Shown here: in pieces, positions 1 to 7,319 of the stretch
Numbering within the stretch: position 1 is the stretch's first letter
Layout: each line of letters begins with the position of its first letter
From: an uncultured Anaerostipes sp.
GTDB lineage: Bacteria > Bacillota > Clostridia > Lachnospirales > Lachnospiraceae
Reading direction: 5' to 3'
NCBI GenBank assembly: GCA_900756035.1
Contig: CAAEIR010000221.1
Span: forward strand, 1-27,604
DNA: 27,604 nucleotides
Position numbers and translations under genes: made by a program
Notes under the pieces: model-generated
What the model was told of the DNA's origin: nothing
Seen by the model: only the letters and a program-made list of their open reading frames with translations
The model's database searches: none

Positions 1-755
1 TGGGATGTTGGCAAGACAGGTGCAGAGGAAGCGGCGGCAATTCGGCTGTATGGATTCTCGCGAAAAATTGTATGCTTTAGATAACGGTTTCCTCTGGAAC
101 GCTCCATATTAGGATCTTTGCCGATGGCGAGACGATGCCCGATAATGCCGTCTTGAATCTGTCGGATCGGTTCGACTAATTTTTTCGGATTCTTATGCGG
201 GGCAAGTTCTTTTAGTCCATCGATAGTGGGAAGTTCCAGATTAACGCTCATGCGGTCTGCTAAGTATCCCATGTTTGTAATAAGTTCCTGTGGAGCTCCG
301 GGAATTGCCTTCACATGAATATAGCCGTTAAAATGATACTTTGTGCGGAGCAGGTAAACAGCCTGATACATCTGTTCCATGGTGTAGGAAGGGCTTTTGA
401 CAATGCCGGAACTTAAGAATAATCCTTCAATATAATTGCGGCGGTAAAATTCCACTACCAGAGTACAGATTTCTTCCGGAGTAAAAGTGGTGCGGATTTT
501 GTCATTACTGGAGCGGTTCAGACAATATTTACAGTCGTAGACACATTCATTGCTCAGAAGGATTTTGAGCAGAGAAACACAGCGGCCGTCGGAAGAAAAA
601 CTGTGGCAGATTCCGGCGGCTTCGGTATTGCCGAGATGCCCTTTCTTACCACGGCGGGAAGAGCCGCTGGAGGTGCAGGCAACATCGTATTTTGCCGCGT
701 CTGCGAGAATGTTTAATTTTTCATTGAGTGATAATTCTTTGGATGAGAGATTCAT
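1..755 (-). CDS. Radical SAM protein of the putative DNA modification/repair family (partial)
   Basis: The reading frame begins at the ATG at 755-753 and stays open for 251 codons to the window edge, so the C-terminal part lies outside. A GAGGTG ribosome binding site lies 7 bases upstream. The N-terminus reads NEKLNILADAAKYDVACTSS, followed by a CVYDCKYC cluster (CxxxCxxC), the ligands of the 4Fe-4S cluster in radical SAM enzymes. The opening and the cluster fit the roughly 400-residue family annotated as a putative DNA modification/repair radical SAM protein, whose usual partner is a uracil-DNA-glycosylase-like protein; here that partner would lie beyond base 1. The reaction is unknown. A LexA box directly upstream supports a role in DNA damage. 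The last 12 codons in the window are rich in Ala, Ser and Pro and I could not align them to the family from memory. Confidence 0.85.
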   Translation of the reverse strand, partial: MNLSSKELSLNEKLNILADAAKYDVACTSSGSSRRGKKGHLGNTEAAGICHSFSSDGRCVSLLKILLSNECVYDCKYCLNRSSNDKIRTTFTPEEICTLVVEFYRRNYIEGLFLSSGIVKSPSYTMEQMYQAVYLLRTKYHFNGYIHVKAIPGAPQELITNMGYLADRMSVNLELPTIDGLKELAPHKNPKKLVEPIRQIQDGIIGHRLAIGKDPNMERSRGNRYLKHTIFRENPYSRIAAASSAPVLPTS

Positions 756-785
756 CTTTGCACCTCGATTCTGCTTTTTTCTTTT

Positions 786-814
786 AGAATAGCACAGCGT
801 GAGTGAAAATACAA
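786..814 (-). promoter_or_regulatory. Sigma-A-type promoter of the radical SAM gene
   Basis: On the minus strand a -35 box TTGTAT (814-809) is separated by exactly 17 bases from a -10 box TATTCT (791-786). The start codon follows about 30 bases further on. The LexA dyad abuts the upstream edge of the -35 box, so bound LexA would compete with RNA polymerase. Confidence 0.7.
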
Positions 815-815
815 G

Positions 816-843
816 AAAAATTCGAACTATTGTTCGAATTTTT
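816..843. promoter_or_regulatory. LexA (SOS) box, perfect dyad
   Basis: The core CGAACTATTGTTCG (823-836) matches the Bacillus-type LexA/DinR consensus CGAAC-N4-GTTCG at every defined base. The dyad extends to 12-base perfect arms (816-827 and 832-843) around a 4-base centre. It lies one base upstream of the -35 box of the radical SAM gene. Because the dyad is AT-rich and ends in T's, it could also act as a weak terminator for the upstream regulator gene, but the exact consensus favours an operator. Confidence 0.85.
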
Positions 844-910
844 TGATAGTCAGCGAAGGATATTGAGATACATAGCTGAATTATATGAATGTTAATCTGA
901 TATTGTATCT

Positions 911-1912
911 TTATTTTGGTTCGGCGCAGGATTGTCGGATTGTGAGACTGCAAGGCAAAGTAAGTCTGACCGGAGTCTGATATTCAATGGAGGAATCTTT
1001 TGACAGCATTGAGATAAAATGAGCGGCATATTCTCCCATGAATTCTGCAGGTGCATGAACGGTGGTCAGAGGCGGGTTGGAAAAACTTGCTACATTGATA
1101 TCGTCAAAGCCCATAATGGAGATATCCCCGGGAATCTGATAACCATGCTCATAGGCTGCACGCATGGCTCCGATAGCGATCGGATCACTGGCTGCAAATA
1201 TGGCAGTTGGAAGTTTACCGCGCTGAATTAGCTCATTCATCATCTGGTAGCCTGATTCTGCTGAAAATTCTTTCTCAATAAGGTATGGTTCATAGCAGAG
1301 ATTGTGGGTTTGACAATAGTGAACGAAAGTCTCTTTTCTCTCTTCAAAATAAAGACTTTGATCCGGCAGATACTCTTTTCCGCCCAGGTAAGCGATGTGG
1401 CGGTGACCGAGTCCGGTCAGGTAATCCAGAGCATCAATTACTGCCTGACGAAAATCCAGGACAATGGTATTGCAATGGATTTTTGAAGTCTTCATATCTA
1501 AGAAAATAACATTTTCCGCAATATTTTCAAAAGATCGAATCTGAGATTCGTTAAATTTACCAATACAAATAAGAGCATTTACATTTTTAAGTGCATCGAG
1601 GTAATTAGAGTCACTGTGAAAACAGCGGACGACTTCAATTTGATGTGAAGCACAGTATTTTTCGATGCCGACTCTGATTGCCTGATAATAAGGATCTTCT
1701 AATTCTTCAAATAAAGAATACCATTGAAAGACCCCGATTACTGTTTGGGAAGCGGGGGTCTTCTTTTTTATGTAGTTTAACTCTTTTGCAACCTTTAATA
1801 CGCGGTTTCTGGTCTGATCGGTTACACTTAAAGATTCATCCTGATTTAGGATTCTTGATACGGTAGCAGCAGAAACCTCTGCCTTTTGGGCAATATCTTT
1901 GATGGTAGCCAT
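911..1912 (-). CDS. galR: LacI/GalR-family transcriptional regulator of the adjacent gal operon
   Basis: This 333-residue protein has the full length of the family. Residues 1-25 (ATIKDIAQKAEVSAATVSRI) form the LacI-type helix-turn-helix and hinge start, and the N-terminus is close to EbgR and streptococcal GalR. The rest is a periplasmic-binding-protein-like sugar-sensing domain ending in the conserved TTVHAP and GFDDI segments (I-M-G-F-D-D-I near residue 270). A GAAAGGA ribosome binding site precedes the ATG. The gene is divergent from the galactose genes, and the shared 292-base intergenic region holds repeated TTTAGTAAA-type half-sites. I infer that it represses the gal genes and itself and is relieved by galactose or a derivative. 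No degradation is visible here, unlike in its targets. Confidence 0.85.
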   Translation of the reverse strand: MATIKDIAQKAEVSAATVSRILNQDESLSVTDQTRNRVLKVAKELNYIKKKTPASQTVIGVFQWYSLFEELEDPYYQAIRVGIEKYCASHQIEVVRCFHSDSNYLDALKNVNALICIGKFNESQIRSFENIAENVIFLDMKTSKIHCNTIVLDFRQAVIDALDYLTGLGHRHIAYLGGKEYLPDQSLYFEERKETFVHYCQTHNLCYEPYLIEKEFSAESGYQMMNELIQRGKLPTAIFAASDPIAIGAMRAAYEHGYQIPGDISIMGFDDINVASFSNPPLTTVHAPAEFMGEYAAHFISMLSKDSSIEYQTPVRLTLPCSLTIRQSCAEPK

Positions 1913-1931
1913 ATATATATCCTTTCTGTTT

Positions 1932-2056
1932 GAAGTACTAAATATTAATACTTTATTATATCAAAAAAATCACTAAATTAAAAGAAAAAGGGATTGGTAA
2001 ACATTACTAAAAATAACTTGATAATTTAGTAAAAAGATATTGAAAATTTACTAAAC
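1932..2056. promoter_or_regulatory. Array of candidate GalR operators
   Basis: The divergent intergenic region holds several copies of one motif in both orientations. TTACTAAA is at 2004-2011, TTTAGTAAA at 2025-2033 and TTTACTAAA at 2047-2055. CACTAAATTA is at 1971-1980, and an imperfect dyad of about 21 bases runs from 1933 to 1953 around TACTAAATATTAATA. The copies at 2025 and 2047 are 22 bases apart, two helical turns, and the last lies inside the galM promoter spacer. The 1933-1953 dyad lies between the regulator's own -10 box (TATAAT, 1960-1955, minus strand) and its start codon. This fits autoregulation and looping by a LacI-family protein. Confidence 0.6.
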
Positions 2057-2067
2057 AATGGTATGAT
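2040..2067 (+). promoter_or_regulatory. Promoter of the gal operon
   Basis: A -35 box TTGAAA (2040-2045) and a -10 box TATGAT (2062-2067) are separated by 16 bases. The spacer contains the operator-like TTTACTAAA, so repressor binding would occlude the promoter. Confidence 0.7.
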
Positions 2068-2107
2068 ACAGACAAGTTAGAGATGATACAAAGATGATGA
2101 CAGGTTT

Positions 2108-2203
2108 ATGAAACAGGTAAAAGAAACGATAGAAAATGTTTTTGGTGAAGGAGCATGTCATATTTTAAAAGTACGTCCGTACGGGGGAATGAGGGTGTTA
2201 TAA
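2108..2203 (+). pseudogene. galK: galK remnant: 31-codon fusion of the ends of galactokinase
   Basis: A 31-codon frame begins at ATG 2108 and stops one base before the galM start, the spacing expected of a galK-galM junction. Its first part (MKQVKETIENVFGE) resembles a galactokinase N-terminus. Its last part (GEGACHILKVRPYGGMRVL) resembles the C-terminal tail of clostridial galactokinases. None of the kinase core is present: there is no RVNLIGEHTDY motif and no GHMP glycine loop. The simplest reading is that nearly the whole gene, about 370 codons, was lost by an in-frame deletion between two similar VFGE-coding stretches. The promoter and operators lie immediately upstream, where galK would be the first gene. 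The tail assignment is from memory of the family; a chance small reading frame is the alternative. Confidence 0.5.
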
Positions 2204-2204
2204 G

Positions 2205-3086
2205 ATGACAGAAATAAAACAGATAGAGGAAAAAGAAAACGGGATCTGCTTTTTTGAGATGAAGAACGATAACATTCGGGTAATTACGACCAATCTTGGA
2301 TGTCATATTTTATCAATTTTTACGAAAGACAGAGCCGGTCAGGAAGCAGATATCCTTCTTGGATTCGAAAATGTAGAGGACTGTAAGAAGGATGGAAGTT
2401 ATATGGGGGCTTTAGTTGGCAGAGTCGCCAATCGAATTGCCGATGCAAAATTTCAATTAAATGGTGAAACCTATGAGCTGGCAGCCAACAACGGAAAGAA
2501 TCATCTCCATGGAGGGCTGCATGGATGGAATCAAAAATTATTTCAATATGAACAGTTGGAAGATGGAATTCGGTTTTGTTATGTATCACCGGACATGGAA
2601 GAGGGATATCCGGGAAGCGTGTTTTTAAAAGTAAGCTATCGTCTGAAGGAAGAGGGACTTGAGATGGAATATGAAGCGGTGTCTGATCAGGATACCATCA
2701 TAAATATTACAAATCATCCTTATTTCAATTTATCCGGAGGACAGGACAAAATTTATCATCATCAGTTAAGGATGAAAGCAGATCAGATTGCCTGTGTTGA
2801 CGAAAATTGTTGTGCCAATGGAGAGTTTCTGGATGTAGCGGGAACACCTTTTGATTTTCGCGATTTTCATGAGATCGGCGAGAGAATCTATGAAGATCAT
2901 GAGCAGATAAAGCGCGCAGGAGGATGCAATGGAAAGCATGGAAAACCTTATGAAAACCGGGATGGAGTAGCTTTGGAGGCGCAGTTTTTACCGAACTCCA
3001 TTCATATCGAAAAGGAACCAAGAGTAATTTTAAGAAAAGGAGAACAGTACCACGCTGTAACTTCCTATAGATTTGAGGTGGAATAA
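2205..3086 (+). CDS. galM: Galactose mutarotase (aldose 1-epimerase) with an internal in-frame deletion
   Basis: GalM interconverts alpha- and beta-galactose in the Leloir pathway. The 293-residue product has the GRVANRI segment (72-78), the catalytic-type histidine in TNHPYFNL (H171) and the C-terminal catalytic glutamate in VALEAQF (E258). In characterised GalM these two residues are about 134 apart (H170 and E304 in Lactococcus lactis); here they are 87 apart, and the total is about 50 shorter than the usual 340-350. The missing block falls at residues 240-243 (about 2922-2937), where RAGG runs directly into NGKHGKPYENRDG. The family there has a GFDHNFVL stretch carrying a sugar-binding aspartate. 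The frame is kept, but I expect poor or no activity. The ribosome binding site is GAGGGTG. It is followed by galT one base after its stop. Confidence 0.8.
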   Translation: MTEIKQIEEKENGICFFEMKNDNIRVITTNLGCHILSIFTKDRAGQEADILLGFENVEDCKKDGSYMGALVGRVANRIADAKFQLNGETYELAANNGKNHLHGGLHGWNQKLFQYEQLEDGIRFCYVSPDMEEGYPGSVFLKVSYRLKEEGLEMEYEAVSDQDTIINITNHPYFNLSGGQDKIYHHQLRMKADQIACVDENCCANGEFLDVAGTPFDFRDFHEIGERIYEDHEQIKRAGGCNGKHGKPYENRDGVALEAQFLPNSIHIEKEPRVILRKGEQYHAVTSYRFEVE

Positions 3087-3087
3087 G

Positions 3088-4584
3088 ATGAGACTGCAAA
3101 AAGAAATCAAAAAACTTGTACAATATGGATTGGATCACCATTTGATTGAACCGGAGGACACAATCTATACGATAAACCGGTATTTGGAGATCTTTCATTT
3201 AGATGAATACGAAGATCCGGATATTTCCGGAGAAGAAATCGTTTTGGAAGATGTCCTTAACAATCTTTTAAATGAGGCATATGACAGGTATCTGGTCAAA
3301 GGAAACGATGTAGTTACCAGAGATTTGTTTGATACCGCATTAATGGGAGTTTTAACGCCAAGGCCGAGTCAGGTGATTCGAAACTTCTGGAAGGTATACC
3401 GTGAAGATCCGAAAAAAGCAACGGATTTCTTTTATGATTTTAGTCAGAATACGGATTATATTCGCCGTTACCGTGTGAAAAAGGATATGAAATGGCAGGT
3501 AGAAAGTCCTTATGGAACGATTGATATTACCATTAACTTATCGAAACCGGAAAAAGATCCAAAGGCTATTGCTGCGGCAAAAAATGCTGCGCAGAGCGCT
3601 TATCCAAAATGCCAGCTTTGTATGGAGAATGAAGGATATGCAGGAAGGATGAATCATCCGGCGAGACAGAATCATCGGATTATCCCACTGGAAATCAACG
3701 GAACCAAATGGGGATTCCAATATTCTCCGTATGTATATTACAATGAGCATTGTATCGTATTTAACGGGGAGCATGTGCCGATGAAGATTGACCGGGCGGC
3801 ATTTGTGAAGTTATTTGATTTTGTAAAGCAGTTTCCGCACTATTTTCTCGGGTCTAATGCAGATCTTCCGATCGTGGGCGGTTCTATCTTAACCCACGAT
3901 CATTTCCAGGGCGGACGTTATGAGTTTGCAATGGAGCGGGCAAAAATAGAGAAATCCTTTGTTATTCCGGGATTTGAAGATGTGAAAGCAGGAATGGTTC
4001 ACTGGCCGCTTTCTGTGATTCGGATTCAGAGCAAGGATGAGAAAAGATTAATTGATCTTGCGGATCATATTTTAAAGAAATGGAGATCTTATACAGATAA
4101 AGAGGCTTATATTTTTGCACAGACAGACGGGGAGTCTCACAATACGATCACTCCGATTGCCCGAAAGAGAGATGATTTCTATGAACTGGATCTGACGCTT
4201 CGAAATAATATTACCACAACGGAGTGTCCGATGGGATTATATCATCCGCATGATCAGTATCATCATATTAAAAAGGAAAATATCGGTTTGATTGAGGTTA
4301 TGGGTCTGGCAGTTTTGCCTTCCAGATTAAAAAAGGAAATGGAACTTCTGGCGGAGTGCCTTGTAAATGGGAAAGATATTTCTGATTATGAAGAACTGAA
4401 AAAGCATGAAGCATGGGTTTGTCAGTTCATAGAAAAATATGATGAGATTACAAAGGATAATGTTATAGGAATCCTAAGGGAAGAGATTGGTCAGGTCTTT
4501 GTAAAGGTTTTAGAAGATGCAGGAGTTTATAAATGTACCGAAGAGGGCAGGGAAGCATTTGAACGATTTATTTCCACATTATAA
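3088..4584 (+). CDS. galT: Galactose-1-phosphate uridylyltransferase, class II
   Basis: GalT exchanges UMP between UDP-glucose and galactose-1-phosphate. The product is 498 residues, the size of the Firmicutes class II enzyme, and looks complete. The active-site stretch GGSILTHDHFQGG holds the HxHxQ-type nucleophilic histidine. The start is set at ATG 3088, one base after the galM stop and 6 bases after a GAGGTGG ribosome binding site; a TTG at 3073 inside galM is less likely. It is the only gene of the galK-galM-galT-galE series here with no visible lesion. With galK gone from the operon its substrate would have to come from elsewhere. Confidence 0.93.
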   Translation: MRLQKEIKKLVQYGLDHHLIEPEDTIYTINRYLEIFHLDEYEDPDISGEEIVLEDVLNNLLNEAYDRYLVKGNDVVTRDLFDTALMGVLTPRPSQVIRNFWKVYREDPKKATDFFYDFSQNTDYIRRYRVKKDMKWQVESPYGTIDITINLSKPEKDPKAIAAAKNAAQSAYPKCQLCMENEGYAGRMNHPARQNHRIIPLEINGTKWGFQYSPYVYYNEHCIVFNGEHVPMKIDRAAFVKLFDFVKQFPHYFLGSNADLPIVGGSILTHDHFQGGRYEFAMERAKIEKSFVIPGFEDVKAGMVHWPLSVIRIQSKDEKRLIDLADHILKKWRSYTDKEAYIFAQTDGESHNTITPIARKRDDFYELDLTLRNNITTTECPMGLYHPHDQYHHIKKENIGLIEVMGLAVLPSRLKKEMELLAECLVNGKDISDYEELKKHEAWVCQFIEKYDEITKDNVIGILREEIGQVFVKVLEDAGVYKCTEEGREAFERFISTL

Positions 4585-4599
4585 GAAAGGCGGAAGAAT

Positions 4600-5373
4600 A
4601 TGAAGATTTTAGTATTAGGCGGAGTCGGATATATTGGTTCTCACACAGTATATGAGTTGGTTGATGCAGGGGAAGAGGTAGTAATTATTGATAATCTTGA
4701 GACTGGGCACAGAGAAGCCCTTCATCCTCAGGCAAAATTTTATCAGGGAGATTTAAGAGACAAAGTCTTTGTAGACAGTGTTTTAGATCAGGAAAAAGAT
4801 ATTGATGCAGTCATTCATTTCGCCGCTAATTCTCTGGTGGGAGAGAGTATGGTAAATCCGCTGAAATATTATGATAATAATCTTTGTGGAATAAAAACGA
4901 TGCTGGAATCTCTCGTGGCCCATGGAATTGATAAGATCGTATTTTCATCTACGGCGGCAACTTATGGAGAGCCTGAGAAATTGCCGATTATGGAAGAGGA
5001 TAAGACGGAGCCTACGAATACTTACGGGGAAACAAAACTTTCCATGGAAAAGATGTTTAAGTGGGTTGGACAGGCTCATATTCTGGCAGTAAAATATTTG
5101 ATGGAAGGAAATGAAAGTAATGTATTCAATCTCGGAAACGGAATCGGATTTACGGTAAAGGAAGTGATTGAGACTGCAAGAGAGGTTACGAAAAAACCGA
5201 TTAAGGCAGTGGAAGAAGAACGTCGTGCAGGAGACCCTGCGACCCTGATTGCTTCCAGTAAAAAGGCAGAATCTATTCTTGGATGGAAGCCGGAACATGC
5301 AGATTTATACGAAATTATAGCTTCTGCGTGGAAATGGCACAGTTCTCATCCGGATGGATATAAAACAAAATAA
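4600..5373 (+). CDS. galE: UDP-glucose 4-epimerase with an internal in-frame deletion, probably inactive
   Basis: The N-terminal Rossmann domain is normal: GGVGYIGSH at residues 7-15 (usually GGAGYIGSH), the serine of SSTAATYGEP (117) and the catalytic Y142-x3-K146 pair. The C-terminal end, with RRAGDPA and SSKKAESILGWKP, is also normal. The product is only 257 residues against the usual 325-340. After KMFKWV (residues 151-156, near 5065) the sequence jumps to QAHILAVKYL, which in the family follows VRDYIHVTDL. The lost 75-80 residues include the RYFN-x-GA segment and the arginine that bind the UDP-sugar. The family often has an AH-G motif right after KWV, so short repeats coding for QAH could have recombined. 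The frame is preserved. The start has an AAAGGCGG ribosome binding site. Confidence 0.85.
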   Translation: MKILVLGGVGYIGSHTVYELVDAGEEVVIIDNLETGHREALHPQAKFYQGDLRDKVFVDSVLDQEKDIDAVIHFAANSLVGESMVNPLKYYDNNLCGIKTMLESLVAHGIDKIVFSSTAATYGEPEKLPIMEEDKTEPTNTYGETKLSMEKMFKWVGQAHILAVKYLMEGNESNVFNLGNGIGFTVKEVIETAREVTKKPIKAVEEERRAGDPATLIASSKKAESILGWKPEHADLYEIIASAWKWHSSHPDGYKTK

Positions 5374-5395
5374 ATAACTGCTCTGAACAGTTATT
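5373..5395 (+). terminator. Small hairpin at the galE stop
   Basis: AATAACTG (5373-5380) pairs with CAGTTATT (5388-5395) across a 7-base loop, starting in the galE stop codon. There is no T-run, so it may protect the mRNA end rather than terminate. Confidence 0.35.
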
Positions 5396-5410
5396 GGAAC
5401 ACCGTGTAAG

Positions 5411-5447
5411 AAAGATGCAATCCTGTAAACAGGAGAGCATCTTTTTT
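5411..5447 (+). terminator. Rho-independent terminator of the gal operon
   Basis: AAAGATGC (5411-5418) pairs with GCATCTTT (5437-5444). An inner TCCTG/CAGGA stem lies within it, and the hairpin runs into TTTTTT. It separates the gal operon from the ABC exporter promoter. Confidence 0.8.
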
Positions 5448-5453
5448 CTGGAT

Positions 5454-5482
5454 TTGTTTCCCAAAATCTCTTATGTTATACT
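5454..5482 (+). promoter_or_regulatory. Promoter of the ABC exporter operon
   Basis: A -35 box TTGTTT (5454-5459) is followed after 17 bases by a -10 box TATACT (5477-5482), starting just after the gal terminator. About 90 bases of leader follow before the first start codon. Confidence 0.6.
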
Positions 5483-5576
5483 GAATCCAGATAAATTTCG
5501 TCAGAAAAGGTGAAGCTTATGTTGTCGTTAGGGATGACGAGGCATATTTAGAACTATAAATTTGGAGGAGAGAGAA

Positions 5577-7319
5577 ATGAAGCGTTTGCTGGGGTATTTA
5601 AAGAAACATCCGGTGGTGACTGTTTTGGCGCCGCTGTTTAAGATGTTGGAGGCATGTTTTGAATTATTTGTCCCATTGGTTGTAGCGCAGATGATCGATG
5701 TGGGAATCGGAAGAAATGATACCGGTTATCTGTTAAAAATGGGAGGGCTTTTGGTGCTGCTTGGTGTAGCAGGATTTGGATTTTCCGTTACAGCACAGTA
5801 TTTTGCGGCGAAATCTGCGATATCAACAGGTATGGCGATGCGCAGTGATTTGTTTCGTCATATGAATACTTTTACATATCAGGAAATTGACCGAATCGGC
5901 ACCTCGACACTGATTAATCGAATGACGAATGATATTAACCAGGTGCAGAACGGAGTAAATATGTTTCTGCGCCTTTTTCTGCGTTCTCCTTTTGTGGTGA
6001 TTGGCGCTATGGTCATGGCATTTGTGGTAGATCAAAAGGCAGCGGCGTCTTTTTTGTATACGATTTTAGGTCTTGGGATTGTGGTAGCATTGATTCTGGA
6101 AATTACGATGCCTATGTATGAGAAAGTGCAAAAACAGATGGATCGGGTTTTAAAAATAACCAGGGAAAATCTTTTAGGAATTCGGGTTATCCGTGCTTTT
6201 AACCGGCAGTCTTATGAGCAGCAGAACTTTAAACAGGAGAGTGCGGGGTTGTATAAAAAGCAAATTCATGTAGGAAGAATTTCTGCACTTTTAAATCCTG
6301 TGACTTATGTGATCATTAATCTTGGAATTATTGCAATTTTGTGGTCCGGAGGACATCAGGTTTATGAAGGAAATCTGTCGCAGGGTCAGCTGATTGCTCT
6401 GATTAATTATATGTCCCAAATTCTGGTAGAATTAATCAAATTGGCGAATCTTTTGATTTTGCTTTCCAGAGCACTGGCAAGTCTTAAGAGGGCAGACCAG
6501 ATTTTTGATGTGATGCCTTCCATGGAAGAAAGTGGGAAAAACGAGGAAGGATTCGAGGATGGAATGCCGATTCTTACATTTGAACAGGTGTCTTTTTCTT
6601 ATGGTGATTCGGTAAAAGAGGTATTGAAACCTTTTGATTTTCAGGTGATGGAGGGTGAAACCATCGGAGTGATCGGCGGAACCGGAGCCGGAAAAAGTAC
6701 TCTTATTCATCTGATACCGAGGCTTTACGATGTATCCGGTGGAAGAATTTTGTTTAAAGGAAAAGATGTGAGAGATCTCGCACCACAATTTCTTCGGAGA
6801 CAGGTAGGATTGGTGCCTCAGAAGGCAATGCTGTTTCGTGGAACTTTAAGAGAAAATATGCGGTGGGGAAATGAAAATGCGGGAGATGATGAGATCTATA
6901 AAGCTTTGGAAATTGCGCAGGCAAGGGAATTTGTTGATGCGAAGAAAAAAGGATTGGATCTTATGATCGAACAAAATGGAGGAAATTTGTCCGGGGGTCA
7001 AAAGCAGAGGCTGACGATTGCCAGAGCTCTGGTGCGCAAACCTGAGATATTGATTTTGGATGACAGTGCTTCAGCACTGGATTTTGCTACAGATTTAAAA
7101 TTGCGCAAGGCAATCCGGGAGACAACGGAAAATATGACGGTATTTCTTGTTTCGCAGAGAGTTTCTACTATAAAAAATGCCGATCATATTTTGGTGCTGG
7201 ACGATGGTGTCGTGGCAGGAATCGGAAGTCACAGAGAACTTCTGGAAGAAAATCCGGTATATCAGGAAATCTGTGCATCGCAGATGTCAGGAGAGGAGGC
7301 AGCAGAGGATGAAAAGTAA
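5577..7319 (+). CDS. ABC exporter half-transporter, subunit with the degenerate ATP site
   Basis: The 580-residue protein has an N-terminal six-helix type I exporter membrane domain and a C-terminal ATPase domain. The Walker A motif is GGTGAGKST (367-375) and the signature is LSGGQ (471-475). Two catalytic residues are changed: the Walker B glutamate is aspartate (D496 in ILDDSAS) and the H-loop histidine is glutamine (Q527 in VSQRVST). This is the pattern of the non-hydrolysing half of heterodimeric exporters such as TM287/288, BmrCD and EfrCD. The start is ATG 5577, 6 bases after GGAGGAG; a TTG at 5562 overlaps that ribosome binding site. It overlaps the next gene by 11 bases. The substrate is unknown; drugs, lipids or peptides are possible. 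Confidence 0.92.
   Translation: MKRLLGYLKKHPVVTVLAPLFKMLEACFELFVPLVVAQMIDVGIGRNDTGYLLKMGGLLVLLGVAGFGFSVTAQYFAAKSAISTGMAMRSDLFRHMNTFTYQEIDRIGTSTLINRMTNDINQVQNGVNMFLRLFLRSPFVVIGAMVMAFVVDQKAAASFLYTILGLGIVVALILEITMPMYEKVQKQMDRVLKITRENLLGIRVIRAFNRQSYEQQNFKQESAGLYKKQIHVGRISALLNPVTYVIINLGIIAILWSGGHQVYEGNLSQGQLIALINYMSQILVELIKLANLLILLSRALASLKRADQIFDVMPSMEESGKNEEGFEDGMPILTFEQVSFSYGDSVKEVLKPFDFQVMEGETIGVIGGTGAGKSTLIHLIPRLYDVSGGRILFKGKDVRDLAPQFLRRQVGLVPQKAMLFRGTLRENMRWGNENAGDDEIYKALEIAQAREFVDAKKKGLDLMIEQNGGNLSGGQKQRLTIARALVRKPEILILDDSASALDFATDLKLRKAIRETTENMTVFLVSQRVSTIKNADHILVLDDGVVAGIGSHRELLEENPVYQEICASQMSGEEAAEDEK

Noticed and set aside
1..40. Possible frameshift at the distal end of the radical SAM gene
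   Set aside because: The Ala/Ser/Pro-rich residues did not match the PAGQSTQ motif I expected nearby, but a variable linker of this kind is plausible and the frame stays open, so I do not call a lesion.
2725..3198. 157-codon minus-strand frame across galM and galT
   Set aside because: It is antisense to two recognised genes, lacks any motif and has a His/Phe/Leu-rich composition typical of reverse-frame shadows.
5509..5550. Short leader peptide frame (MLSLGMTRHI) before the ABC exporter
   Set aside because: Its ribosome binding site is weak, no attenuator hairpin follows, and ten codons are easily found by chance.
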